Assembly (NCBI GenBank): GCA_002197995.1
Contig: NGZR01000003.1
Span: 1,674,001 to 1,738,000 of the forward strand
Direction of reading: 5' to 3'
Length of the DNA stretch: 64,000 nucleotides
Origin: Gaeumannomyces sp. JS-464
Taxonomy: Eukaryota; Ascomycota; Sordariomycetes; Magnaporthales; Magnaporthaceae
Both the position numbers and the translations under genes were made by a program. Numbering within the stretch: position 1 is the first letter of the stretch; each line of letters starts with the position of its first letter. This document shows positions 10,686 through 21,878 of the stretch, in pieces. The notes under the pieces are model-generated. The model ran no database searches. It saw only the letters and a program-made list of their open reading frames with translations, and had not been told where the DNA came from.

Positions 10686-12380
10686 CTAGCACCCGTTGGC
10701 AGAGACGGCCGGAGCCGGCGGCGGCCGTTCAGGCCCGTACTTTTGGGGCTGTTCCGGTTGCGCCTCCTCCTCGGTGAGGTCTTCGTCGTCGTAGTCCCCC
10801 TCCTCACCTTCGTCGCTGATCTCCTCGTATTCCTCTTCGTCATACTCGCTCTCCTCGCCCTCGCCCTCGCCCTCGCCCCCGCCCTCGCCCTCCTCCCCCC
10901 CTTCGGCGTAGCACTGCTCCCCGCCGCCGGCCGTCAACCCCGCAGGTGCGATGCCCCGTCCCTGCTGTTGCATCTGCGTAATTATACTCGTGAGCTTCTC
11001 CGACTTCTTCTTGAGCTCCTCCAGCTCCTTGAGATTCTTGGTCCGGTCCTCAGCCATCTTGAAGATGTTCTGGTTCATGAGCTCGTGCTTCCGCTTGAGT
11101 CCGTCGTTCTCTTCTCCAGCTTCTTGGACTTTTTGGACATCTCCTCCATTTCCTTGCGGAAGGTGAGAAACAAGTCGTTGCTGTTGTTCAGAGTGTCCTC
11201 GACCTGGCCGTTGCGCTTCTATCAACTCTGCTCCTGTCGCCGCGTCGTCGCGCGCCACCGCCGGCCCAAGGGGGGAGTCGTCAGGAGCTCTAACCTGTTT
11301 GAACTTGTCGACGTAGACGTTGAGCTGAGTCCGCAGCTCTCCCTCAGTCTTGGAGAAGGTCTGGATTTGCTGGTTGAGCTGCCGCGACCGTGATATCTCC
11401 GACTCGGCCCGCTTCTTTTCCCCCTCGAACCGCGCAAGGTTGAACTGGACCTCCAGCTCCTTGGTGCGCATGAGCGAGTGGAAATGCAGGTCGCGAAGCT
11501 CGTACTGGTCGATCATTGACTTGAATCGCAGGCGGAACCTATAGGGGTACGTGAGCCAAGCTATTCCTCATGCAGCCGTCGCGACAGGGTAAAATGCTGG
11601 CGCATAGACTCACAGCTCCTCGAGTTCCATGTCGACCATCTGCTTCTTCGGGTTATCCTTGTCGCTTTGGTAGTCGTCCAGCTTCTGGAGCAGCGTGGAG
11701 AACTTTTCGTCCCAAGAGTTCTGGTTACGGACTTGGTTGTCTGAAAGCGTCTTGTTCTCGCTCTATCGTTCGGATCAGCCCCGGTTAGCGCATCGCCAAC
11801 CACGCAGCGCAGGTGGCAGCAGGGCAGACCTGACGAGAAGAAAAAGGAGGGACCGAGTGCAACCTTCAGCTTGTTGTTCTCCTTCTGCAGCTCGCGACAC
11901 AGCTTCTCCAGCTTTTCTTTCAGGCCGATGGTCTTGGTGAGTTCGGTGCGGCTCTGGTCCTTTTCCTTCTGTAGCTGGTCGCCCCGTTTCTTCTGCTTGA
12001 TGCTCTCCCTCTCGTGGCGTTTCATGTCCGCGAGGAGATCGGAGCATCGCTTCTGCAGATGGTCGATTTTCTGGAGGTTGTCCATCTTGGCCGTCTGCGA
12101 GTTGAGTTCACGGTTTGCCTTGCGAACCTCGCGCTCTGGACAAACGTCGTGTTTGTGTACTCCCAGATTAGCACATGGCCGTCCTACCCAGAAGGCGTGT
12201 TTCGCTGCCAAGCCCCGAAGCACAAGAGAAAAAGCAAATATCTGGTGTCACAATCGTACCGATCTCGATCTCCTGGTCCTTCTCCCCAGCGGCATCAAGC
12301 TCAAGCTGGGAGATGCGGGCGGCGACCAACTTGGAGGCCTCATTTGAGTCAAGCGCCTTCTTCTTGGGCTTCTTGCTCAT
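10686..12380 (-). CDS. Taxilin family coiled-coil protein, frame broken in last exon
   Basis: Taxilins are long coiled-coil proteins that bind syntaxins and nascent-chain complexes in membrane traffic. Minus-strand exons: 12260-12380, 11864-12135, 11614-11762, 11295-11538 and 10686-11203, with four GT-AG introns of 75-124 nt. Signature segments are EASKLVAARISQLELDAAGE, DLLADMKRHERESIKQKKRG, EKLEKLCRELQKENNKLK, MIDQYELRDLHFHSLMRTKE and VEDTLNNSNDLFLTFRKEME. The C-terminal tail is strongly acidic (Glu/Asp/Tyr). In the last exon the frame slips near 11110 between SKKLEK and NDGLKRKHE; one missing base explains it and gives 434 aa. The start used is ATG 12380. An upstream ATG at 12502 opens a plausible N-terminus (MSAVNSASTQT...MANGTA) that reaches the gene only if another base is missing near 12435. 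Confidence 0.9.
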
Positions 12381-13306
12381 CTGGGCGGCGGCGGCGGCGG
12401 AGGCGGGGGCCTCGCCCTTGGGCGGAGGGCTGTGCCGTTGGCCATTGCTGCCGAGCGCGGGGGTGCGGCCGTCTGTGTCGACGCGGAGTTGACGGCGGAC
12501 ATGGCCCTGACCATACACACGGCAGTCTGGGTCGGCGAGTCGCGGCGGCCGCGGGCATGCAAAGAGATTTGCGAGGCAGAGATTGCCCAGGGCAGGCACG
12601 CGGGCGGCTGCTGGTCTAACGCACGCTGGCGGCTGGTCGATGATGAATGATGCGATCGGACTGGGCAATGGCCGGCCGAGAGGGGCCCAGCCAATTTCCT
12701 GGGGCGTTCTCTACGGGCAGGGCGCGGCGGTTGCAGGCTTTGCTACCCGATTTTGGCGGATTGCGAGGACAGAAGGAGGTTCCGTGATAGGCAGAAAGAC
12801 TTCAAAATCAAATGCGCGGCTCAGGTGCGTGCGGGAGGTGTTGAATTTGGCTGTCGCATGTCCTCATTGAGCAGCCTTGGTGGGTCGCCGCTGCTGGGTG
12901 CCACCCGATGAGCCACTGCCTGGAAAAGCTGAGATGGAGTGGTACCTTCGTTCCGCCGGTGACCGTGCACTGCGGGAAGGTACCGCCTATCGAGCCCTGG
13001 TGCATCGACCAAGACCCCACCCCTGCAGGAAACACCTGGAAATCGAAACCCACGAGGCGATCGGTCCGTTCGTTCCAGCCCTTTGGTCCTCGTCCGGCCC
13101 TGTCGGATCTTGCGTGCTGTTGACACAGGATTATTTTTGTTTCCTCCCGTCCCTGGTTGAAGAGATTTCTCTTCTGGCCCTTTCTCGCAGGCGGGGCTCT
13201 TCTTTCCTAAATACTCCACCGACTTCTTCCCTCACCGTTGCCCGGCCGTTTGGTCTTTCTTCCCCATCTTCGTTTCGTCCATCCTCGAAGTGGCCTTCTC
13301 GTCATT
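12381..13306. promoter_or_regulatory. Divergent promoter region, taxilin / cym1
   Basis: The two genes are transcribed away from each other from this interval of about 0.9 kb (0.8 kb if taxilin starts at 12502). The segment just before cym1 is pyrimidine-rich (13230-13300, CTTCTTCCC-like), a common fungal transcription-start context. No TATA box is obvious. Confidence 0.5.
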
Positions 13307-16300
13307 ATGTGGCGGCGCGCCACCCAAGGCGCACGCGGCGCGGGCCGCAGGTCCTTTGCGAGTGTTTCTCACCAGTACCCAAGCCCCGGCGAGAGGCTGC
13401 ATGGCTTCACGATGAAGCGCGTCAAGCATGTCCCAGAGCTCAAACTTACGGCACTACAACTCCAGCACGACAAGACTGGCGCCGAGCACCTCCATATCGC
13501 CAGGGACGACAGCAACAATGTCTTCTCCATCGGCTTCAAGACGAACCCGCCCAACGACACAGGCGTCCCCCACATTCTCGAGCACACCACTCTGTGCGGA
13601 AGCAAAAAGTCAGTCTTCCCGCTCAGGCCATGGACCAAAGACCAACCCCCGCTGACGCGACGCCATGGCTGAAGCTACCCGATACGGGATCCGTTTTTTA
13701 AGATGCTCCCCCGAACTCTTTCCAACTTTATGAACGCCTTCACGGCGTCTGATCACACCTTCTATCCGTTCGCGACCACAAACAAGCAGGATTTCAAGAA
13801 CCTGATGTCCGTCTACCTGGACGCCACCCTGAGGCCACTTTTGAAAGAGACGGATTTCTGGCAGGAGGGCTGGAGAGTTGGTCCCGAAAACCCCGAGGCC
13901 CTGGCCCAGGGCGGCGAGGCGGCCAAGCCCGAGGATGGCCGCCTGGTCTTCAAGGGCGTGGTGTACAACGAGATGAAGGGCCAGATGTCGGATGCGTCGT
14001 ACCTGTACTACATCAGGTTTCAGGACCACATCTTCCCCGACATCAACAATTCAGGCGGGGATCCTCGGAAGATCACCGACCTAACCTACGAGCAGCTCAA
14101 GCGGTTCCACGCCGACCACTACCACCCCAGCAACGCCAAGCTGTTCACATACGGCAACATGCCGCTTGCCGACCACCTTCAAGAGATCGATGCCCAGCTC
14201 AGTGCCTTCGAGAAAAGCCTTGCTGATGGGGTCTCCAAGGTCCACCGCCCCATCGATCTCAGCAGTGGGCCTCGCGAGGTCACCATGTCCGGTCCAGTCG
14301 ACCCCCTCGTTGACCCCGATAGGCAATTCAAGACCTCGGTTTCGTGGGTCCTTGGGGACACTGCCGACGTGGTCGAGTCCTTCTCACTATCGCTGATCTC
14401 GGGACTATTGATGGACGGATACGGCTCACCGCTGTACAAGGGTCTGATCGAGTCTGGCTTAGGCATCGACTGGAGCCCCAACACGGGGTACGACAGCTCT
14501 GCCAGGTCCGGCATCTTTTCGATTGGTCTGACCGGGGTGAAGGAAGAGGATGTGCCCAGGCTCAAGTCCGAGGTGCAAAAAATCTTAAGGGAGACGCGTG
14601 AGCAAGGCTTCAAGCGATCCAAGATTGATGGCTATCTTCACCAACTTGAACTCTCCCTGAAGCACAAGACGGCAAACTTTGGCATGTCGCTTCTGCAGAG
14701 GCTGAAGCCAAAGTGGTTCAACGGCATCGACATTTTCGACTCGCTCGCATGGAACGATACAATCAACGAGTTTGAGAAGCGCATGGCTGAGGGGGGCTAT
14801 CTTGAGGCACTCGTGGACAAGTACCTTCTTAACGACAACACGCTCACGTTCACCATGGCTCCCTCGGCCGAGTTTGGTGCGGAGCTGGTGAAAGAAGAGG
14901 AGGCGAGACTTGCGGCGGAGATCGCCAGAGTCTCGGAGGTGATGGGTGGCGAAGCTGCTGGGCAAAAGACGCTAACAGAAAGGGAGCTGCAGCTGCTCGC
15001 AGAGCAGGGTAAATCTGTCAGTGAAGACCTGAGCTGCCTGCCCACTGTTCACGTCCAAGACATCCCAAGAGAGAAAGAGCGGATTGTGCTCAGGAATGAG
15101 CAGGCCAACGGCATCAAGACCCAGTGGTACGAAGCCCCTACCAACGGCTTGACATACTTCCGAGCCGTAAACACGTTTGCACATCTCCCCGAGGACCTGA
15201 GGGTACTTATCCCGCTGTTCACGGATGCCATCATGCGCCTAGGCACTAAGACCCTGTCGATGGAGGAGCTGGAGGACCGCATCAAGCTCCTCACCGGTGG
15301 TGTCTCGGTTGGCTATCACTCCTCGACACTCCCTGGAAATTTCAGGCGGTCAAGTGAGGGCCTCATCTTCACCGGCATGGCCCTGGACCGAAATGTCCAA
15401 GACATGTTCGAGCTGCTGCGGCTGCTTGTTCTGGAAACGAACTTTGACAGCCCTGAGGCCGTCTCGCACATCCGCCAGCTACTGCAGGCCTCGGCAGACG
15501 GTGTCGTTAACAACATCGCATCCTCGGGGCATGCCTACGCCAGGAGAGCAGCTGAGGCCAGCCTGAGTACCGGCGGGTACCTGAATGAGCAGATTAGCGG
15601 GCTGTCGCAGGTTAAGCTGATTACGTCGCTAGCCAGCAGGCCCGAGTCGGACCAGTTGGCTGACGTGATTGCCAAGCTCAAGACCATCCAGCAGCTGGCG
15701 TTCACCGGGGGCGGCCTGCGCGCAGCGATTACCTGCGGCCCAGAGAGCGTAGGGGAGAACCAAGCGGCCCTGACCAAGTTCGTGGGCGCTCTTCCCGAAA
15801 GCAGTGGCGGTATTGCCGCGTCAGCGGAGAAGAAGAGCATCGGCGGCTTCCCCAGAGACGCCAAAGCCTTCTATCCGCTTCCGTACCAGGTGTACTATGG
15901 TGCACTTGCTCTCCCTACTGTCTCGTACACCTCACCAGACGGTGCGCCGCTGCAGATCCTCTCGCAGCTCCTGACGCACAAGCACCTGCACCACGAGATT
16001 CGCGAGAAGGGCGGTGCTTACGGTGGCGGCGCCTACGCGCGTCCACTGGACGGAGTGTTCGGCTTCTACTCGTACCGCGACCCGAACCCGGTCAACACAC
16101 TCAAGGTGATGCGTGGTGCGGGTAGATGGGCCGTGGACCGGGAATGGACGGCGCGGGATCTCGAGGAAGCCAAGATCTCGGTGTTCCAGGGCGTGGACGC
16201 ACCAAAAGCGGTCAACTCGGAAGGAATGGGAGAGTTTCTGCACGGCATCACCGAGGATATGAGGAGCGCGCGGCGCAAGCAGCTCCTCGACGTCACGCGC

Positions 16301-16435
16301 GACCAAGTCCAAGAGGTGGCGCAGAAGTACATCGTCGATGCACTTGAGTCCAAGGACGAGAGGGTTGTGTTCCTGGGCGAGAGGGCCGAGTGGGTGGACG
16401 ACTCATGGACGATGCGTGAGATGAACGTCAAATAA
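13307..16435 (+). CDS. cym1: Mitochondrial presequence protease Cym1 (M16C, PreP family)
   Basis: This zinc metallopeptidase of the mitochondrial matrix/intermembrane space degrades cleaved targeting peptides. Exons 13307-13608 and 13675-16435 flank a 66-nt intron with a CTGAC branch point; the product is 1020 aa, the usual length. It starts with a basic amphipathic presequence ([20 protein letters not shown]). The inverted zinc motif HILEH is at about residues 89-93 ([14 protein letters not shown]), and the second zinc ligand glutamate lies in [32 protein letters not shown] follows the splice junction. The C-terminal half contains [19 protein letters not shown] and SYRDPNP, standard for the inactive half of the clamshell. 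The frame is intact. The ATG at 13307 was chosen because the presequence starts there. It is divergent from taxilin. Confidence 0.96.
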
Positions 16436-17249
16436 TGAAAAGAGGTGCACATACACATCCCTTTGCAGGCGTCCGCAGACGACTCTGCGCCGGCCTCTGT
16501 AACACTTACCATGTAGAAACACTCACGACCAAGACAATGATACCCCTCACAAGCAAGCGGGCTGGCAGAGGCGGTGCATGCGACCAACAGAATAACAAGC
16601 AGCAGACGCCCGGGATTCCAAGCGAACGGCCCCGGGCTACATATCGACGGGATGAACCTGTCCAGGTTACACATTAGATGAAAGAGAAACAGCGCTCAGA
16701 TACGATACGTCTCGGTAGCCGATCCTCGCGGGTCTCCATGGCTCCGAGGCCACTTAGAATGCGCAAGATCAAGTATAGGCTCCTGTGGACAGCGGTCAAA
16801 CGCAGACCCAGGAGCCGTGGCTCTCTCTTCAGAACCAACTTCTTCAGCTTTGGAAGCTTGGACTATAGTGTAGAGTACATGCTAACCCTTCCTTTTGAGC
16901 TCATTCCAGCGGGCTTGTTCCTGCGGGCTTCTGCCCTCACGCTACCAAGCAGTGAGCTCTGCCCTGCCTAGACATTGAGACGTGCGGACAACCGGGTTAA
17001 GCTGGCGACTTGCCCAAATTGATAAGGCGTCGTATGCCTCATCTGCGCCAGATTGTGCGTGGCTCCCGTCTCGAGTTGAGGGGACGAATGACAGATGGGC
17101 AGCAGTAGAAAATCCCCCGCGATACGTCATGCGGGAAACGGCGCGGAACCAGATTTGCGGCGGGGCTCGCCCCTCATCGGGGCAAAAGCATTTTTGCCGC
17201 GTCGAATCAAGCGGCGTGCTGTCTGGCCTCCTCCATGACGGCGCATCCA

Positions 17250-17325
17250 TGCTGCTGCTAGTTGTGCTGCCGCTGGTGCAGCAGCAGTAGCAGCAGGAGA
17301 AGCAGCAGGAGCAGCAGGAGCGCAG
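17250..17325. repeat. Impure CTG/CAG/GAG trinucleotide patch
   Basis: CTGCTGCTA..., then GCAGCAGCAG and AGCAGGAGAAGCAGCAGGAG-type triplets form a degenerate repeat over about 75 bases. It lies outside any supported gene. Confidence 0.75.
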
Positions 17326-18589
17326 CCGTCGGGTGCCTGAAATAATGGATGGTCAACCGCGTGCGTTTTATGCAGGAAAGCGGCTGGCACGCTGGACAGC
17401 AATGTCGCACTGCCGTGGCTACGGTGGTACCTGACAGCGCCGAGTCAGGCCAAGCAGTTGCCAGAGCGTTGTCGTGTTGCCGATCGATGCAAGCTCGCCG
17501 ATTTTACAGACGAGCAGACACCTTGGCTCATCTGTCCCGTTCTCGAAGCGGGATCCTCTTCACTGCCGATGCCGAGCAGGCCTCCCTGGCCTCTTCCCGC
17601 CTCACTTTGTATCCTGCCTCTCCCTCCCTCTCCCACTCGCTCTTACGGGGCTTGTCCAGAACCCAGAACAACCACAGGCCGATGGCTCGGTCGACGGCAG
17701 CGTTCAAATCCCGGCCAGAGAGACGTCGTCGCCTCATGTGGCGCGCGTTCTGTTTTTGGGAAGACTTTTTTTGAGCACCTCTCCTTCCTGTTCTCCTAAT
17801 TATAGTGATAGGTCTAAAATCTATTATAGGATGCCTATCTGCCCGGTCTCACAAGCTCCGCCGTTTCGTCAAACACGGCAACACACATCTGCGTGCCGAT
17901 AAGTATGGCATCGCATGGTCAGCCGCAAATGCGTGTTTACGGACGCGGTAGCTGACAATGATGGGTGTGGGTCATGACCGGGCCCTTCCGGGGAATGGAT
18001 GGATGGATAATCAGAGCGCGGCAGTTGCATAATGATATATCTATGATATACACGAAATCACCAGGTTGGCCATCGACGCCATTGCCACACACCACCTCCC
18101 CTGCCGGGTTTACCGACTTGGGCGCGGCGCTGGGTGGCTGGTGGTGTGGGTGTGGGTGTGGGAGGGTGGCTCCCCCGGGGAGCAGCTCGGCAGGGCCCGA
18201 CTGGTCTGGTCAAAGCCAAGACGGGCACTGGAGGCAGAAAGACCGGTCTGGAGATTCCTGTTCATTTCCCTCGGCCTCGAAGTTGCGGTCAGTGGGAAAA
18301 CGCGGCTCGGGATCGAGGGAGGACCAAGACGGGCAGGCAGGCAGGCAGGCAGGCCAGCATAACATGGAAATTATGGGCCTGAGGGGGTCCCACCACGAGG
18401 GGACCGTCGTGCCGGCGAGGCGTGTGATCGAGATGGATGGAAGAAAAAAAGAACAAATAAATAAAAATAAAAACAGCAGGGAACTCCCAAGCACAGTCGC
18501 AACCGAGCCAGACCCAGACCGGTAGATAAATTTATTTCCTCGTTCGGAGCAAGGAGGAACTCAATCCTTTGTCTTTTATCGCCTCGCGC

Positions 18590-18617
18590 AAAAAAAAAAA
18601 AAAAAAAAAAAAAAAAA
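18590..18617 (+). repeat. A28 homopolymer
   Basis: Twenty-eight consecutive A upstream of the ODC leader. Length in the real genome is uncertain because such runs are error-prone. Confidence 0.85.
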
Positions 18618-19058
18618 GGAAGAACCCACCGACCACCAAGCAAGGAAGGAACGCAGAAAACGGGGGAGAAAAAAAAAGGTCCCGCCCCACACTGCGCCCA
18701 CCGCCTGCCGCACTTTTTTCTTCAAGAAGTTTTCCACAGCGCCCTCTTCTTCGCGCCCCTTCTCTCGTTGTCTCCAAAACAAATCCGGTTCAGTTCTCGC
18801 ATCCAGTTGATTGCCGTCTGCTCGACTCGCTCGCGCCCACCCGTCCTTCCCGACTGTTTTGCTCTGTTTCCGCTGCGGCCAGAACCGTCACGTCAGCACC
18901 TCTCGCTCGCTTGTGACTCGAGTCCGCTCAGTACGTAAGCTCCCGCCCGCCGACACTTTTTCGCCTCCAGCCAGACCCCTTCCCCTCCCCTCCCTCCCGA
19001 GCCTGTCGTTGTCGTTGTCGTTATTTCGCTATTTATTGGGTTGCTCTGGTGCCATCAC

Positions 19059-19085
19059 ATGTCCGTCTTGAGCCACGTTGGATGA
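19059..19085 (+). promoter_or_regulatory. Upstream ORF 1 in ODC leader (8 codons)
   Basis: ATG TCC GTC TTG AGC CAC, then GTT GGA TGA: an eight-residue peptide MSVLSHVG. Its TGA overlaps the ATG of the next upstream ORF in the string ATGA. It lies within the predicted 5'UTR intron. Confidence 0.5.
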
Positions 19086-19210
19086 ACCTGCCATCTCTGT
19101 TTTCCCTTCCAGCGTCGCGTGCGCTGTTTTTCGTCGTCCTGCAGTCCCCCTGCCTCGTACCTGTCTGGACTGGTCCGGTCTCGCTCTCGATTGCCCAATT
19201 CAGCCCCTGA
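19082..19210 (+). promoter_or_regulatory. Upstream ORF 2 in ODC leader (42 codons)
   Basis: ATG at 19082 shares bases with the stop of upstream ORF 1 and runs 42 codons to TGA at 19208-19210. The peptide begins MNLPSLFSLPASRALFF and is hydrophobic. The predicted intron acceptor (19111-19112) removes its start codon. Confidence 0.45.
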
Positions 19211-19806
19211 AAAAATACCACTCGCACACTTTTGGTCTTGTCTTGTCGCAGCGCACCGTCCTCCCTCCCTCCCTCCCTCCCGATTGTTTGTTGCTCCTCA
19301 CTCCGTCACGTCACCTCAACTCTAGATATACCGCCATATACCAGCAGAGTACATAACTGACCAGCCGGCCCTCCTCCAGCAGTCTCCCACACCCTATCCA
19401 GACTGCCTTTGGTCTGATCAAAGGCGAACATACCACCACGGCTTCCAGGGCCGTGTTCCTCGTCTCTGATCAAGATTTCAGCCATCGCAAGACCTTCCAT
19501 ATCATCAACTCGCGCCCACCCCCCGCTGCTGAGGTCGCCTAAGCAGCCCGAGCTTTTTTTGCTTGATCCTTTGTTCCAACACCTGTGCCCCGAGTCCACC
19601 CCCAACCGCCAGCTGCCGCATAGGACGGGCTCTAAGGTTCTTCCTCTTACCGAGGGAGAGTCGAGGACACCTCGTCAGGTCGCCACGGGACCCGCCTGCT
19701 ATCGCTTCCGGCCCCCCTAACGCCCCCTTCTGCACGCTCCCGTACAACCTACTCCTAGCACCTGCGCTAGCACGTCCCAGCTCTCCCTCCGCTCAATTCG
19801 TGGGAT

Positions 19807-21177
19807 ATGGTTATGGCAACAGCTCTTACCGATCGCATCATCCCAGTCGACTTTAATCGCACGTTTTTAAAGAAGACTATCCCGGGATTCTTGGACCACC
19901 AGCACAATGGCGAGCTGGTCTCCAAGCAACTGATCGGCGATGCCCTGCGCTCCCGCGTGGAGAGCATCGACCACGAGTTCTGTGACCCTGGCGACGAGGA
20001 CACCTTCTTCGTCGCTGACCTCGGTCACGTCTACCGCCAGCACCTGCGCTGGAAGCGGAACCTCCCCCGCGTTAAGCCCTTCTATGCCGTAAAGTGCAAC
20101 CCGGACCCTCAGGTGCTCCGGCTGCTTGCAGAGCTCGGCAACGGCTTCGACTGCGCCTCCAAGACGGAGATCAAGCAGGTCCTCGACATGGGCGTCGACC
20201 CCTCGCGCATCATCTACGCCCAGCCCTGCAAGACCAATTCGTACGTCCGCTACGTCGCCCAGGAGGGCGTGCGCCAGATGACCTTCGACAACGCCGACGA
20301 GCTGCACAAGATCGCCAAGCTGTACCCTACCGCCGAGCTCTTCCTGCGCATCCTGACCGACGACAGCTCCTCGCTCTGCCGCCTGAGCCTCAAGTTTGGC
20401 GCCTCGCTCGACTCCACCGATGGCCTGCTCCGCGTCGCCCGCCAGCTAGGCCTAAACGTCGTTGGCGTCTCCTTCCACGTTGGCTCCGGTGCCTCCGACC
20501 CTCTCGCCTTCCTCAAGGCCGTCCGCGACGCCGACACCGTCTTTGCCCAGGCTGCCGCCCATGGCTTCGACATGAAGACGCTTGATGTTGGTGGCGGCTT
20601 CTGCAGCGACGATACCTTTGAGGCCATGGCCGGCGTCCTGCGCGATGCCCTCGAGGAATACTTCCCGCCTCACCGCGGCGTGTCTCTGATCGCCGAGCCC
20701 GGCCGCTACTTCGTCTCGGCCGCCTTCACCATCGCCTGCAACGTCATCGCGCGCCGCACCCTCGAGGACCCTGCCAACGTCGCTGCCGGTGTCGCGGCCG
20801 ACCCCAGCTACATGGTCTATGTCAACGACGGCCTGTACGGCAACTTTAGCAGCATCATGTTCGACCACCAGCACCCAGTTGCCAAGGTGCTCTCCGCCTC
20901 TGGGAACTTCCTCTACGACACGTCTGACGCCCAGGCGGCTGAGGGCGAGGGCATCGAGTACTCAGTGTGGGGCCCCACTTGCGATGGCATCGACCGCATC
21001 TCGGAGAGTGTCCGCTTCCGGCAAACCATCGATGTCGGCGATTGGCTCTACTTTGAGGACATGGGTGCCTACACCAAGTGCTCTGCCACCCGTTTCAACG
21101 GCTTCTCCGATTCCCACGATGTCGTTTACGTCTGCAGCGAGCCGGCCGCTCGAGCCATGCTCATGAGCTTCGCGTGA
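19807..21177 (+). CDS. spe1: Ornithine decarboxylase
   Basis: This PLP enzyme converts ornithine to putrescine, the first step of polyamine synthesis in the cytosol. Single exon, 456 aa, within the eukaryotic ODC range. The N-terminal alanine-racemase-like barrel contains PFYAVKCNPDP with the PLP-binding lysine at about K96; FHVGSGA and LDVGGGF are cofactor-phosphate loops. The catalytic Cys is about C392 in WGPTCDGID, and YVNDGLYGNFSSIMFDH belongs to the dimer-interface active site. All key residues are present. Two in-frame ATGs (19807 and 19813) both have a purine at -3; I kept the first. Expression is probably controlled through the long leader. It is convergent with the M16 peptidase gene. 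Confidence 0.97.
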   Translation: MVMATALTDRIIPVDFNRTFLKKTIPGFLDHQHNGELVSKQLIGDALRSRVESIDHEFCDPGDEDTFFVADLGHVYRQHLRWKRNLPRVKPFYAVKCNPDPQVLRLLAELGNGFDCASKTEIKQVLDMGVDPSRIIYAQPCKTNSYVRYVAQEGVRQMTFDNADELHKIAKLYPTAELFLRILTDDSSSLCRLSLKFGASLDSTDGLLRVARQLGLNVVGVSFHVGSGASDPLAFLKAVRDADTVFAQAAAHGFDMKTLDVGGGFCSDDTFEAMAGVLRDALEEYFPPHRGVSLIAEPGRYFVSAAFTIACNVIARRTLEDPANVAAGVAADPSYMVYVNDGLYGNFSSIMFDHQHPVAKVLSASGNFLYDTSDAQAAEGEGIEYSVWGPTCDGIDRISESVRFRQTIDVGDWLYFEDMGAYTKCSATRFNGFSDSHDVVYVCSEPAARAMLMSFA

Positions 21178-21878
21178 GAGCGCCCAATTTCGCCTGCCTG
21201 AAGCGATGACGCAGTGGTGCGAATCATATTTGCCTTTGCCTTTCGGTCGTTAGATCAACACCTTGCACACTTTGTGTCAGGGTTAGATAGATCCGCACGT
21301 GGCTTTTGGGACGAGGGACGATGGACGAAGAACGAGGGGTAAAAATTCGGTGATTGGAAAAGGAAAAGAAAAAAAGAGCTGGCTACGGCAGTAGCATAAC
21401 ATACCTTCGCTTCTTGAGAATATTCCTTCTGGATAGACTTGACTTTAGATCACGTTTCTAGCTTCGGCGCAAGATCAGATAAACAAAAAGAAAAAAGAAA
21501 AAATACGCTTTGAATAGACATATTTAAAGCGAACAGCATGATCATTAGGGAAGCTTCGGCGAGTGAATCTTGACCGCGTCGCAAATAAATCGCGCTCATG
21601 ACCTCGTTGACCCGGCTGTCAACCTCCCGGCCTAGTTTTTGTAACTAATAGATCAGAGGCTTCTAGAATGCAAGGGAAATAAGCAGCCCGGGAGTCGCCC
21701 GTCTATATTGTCTACCCCACGCACGTCGCACTCGGGAAATAGTAGCTGCCGATACCCCAGTCCCTCTTTCCGGAATTCTCCCCTGTTCCGACCTTTCCCC
21801 TTTAAAGTCTAGGACACCGAGCGGAAGGAGAGCGGAAAAACATTTCATTTCACCCCCAGACGACGACACGAGGGCCTC
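21178..21878. other. Convergent intergenic region, ODC / M16 peptidase 3' ends
   Basis: AT-richer sequence holding the two 3' untranslated regions. A-rich patches occur near 21360-21375 and 21480-21500. No conserved frame was seen. Confidence 0.45.

Larger units (their letters stand above)
16436..18750. other. Intergenic, gene-free
   Basis: Between cym1 and the ODC leader. It holds a CTG/CAG-rich patch at 17250-17325, (GGCA)n near 18338-18356, a G-rich GTGTGG patch at 18145-18175 and an A28 tract at 18590-18617. Many overlapping frames exist on both strands, none with family features. Confidence 0.45.
18751..19806 (+). promoter_or_regulatory. Promoter and complex 5' leader of ornithine decarboxylase
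   Basis: A strongly pyrimidine-rich kilobase precedes the ODC start. A likely 5'UTR intron runs from GTACGTAAGC at 18931 to CCCTTCCAG ending at 19112 (182 nt; polypyrimidine tract TTTTCCCTTCCAG). Inside it are two upstream ORFs. A (CTCC)n block lies at 19260-19281. No other ATG was found between 19085 and 19806, so a spliced leader would be free of upstream ORFs. Fungal ODC mRNAs are known for long leaders and polyamine control; the regulatory role here is inference. Confidence 0.55.

Noticed and set aside
13609..13674. Frame change near the start of cym1 counted as a frameshift
   Set aside because: A 66-nt GT-AG intron with a CTGAC branch point restores the conserved sequence.
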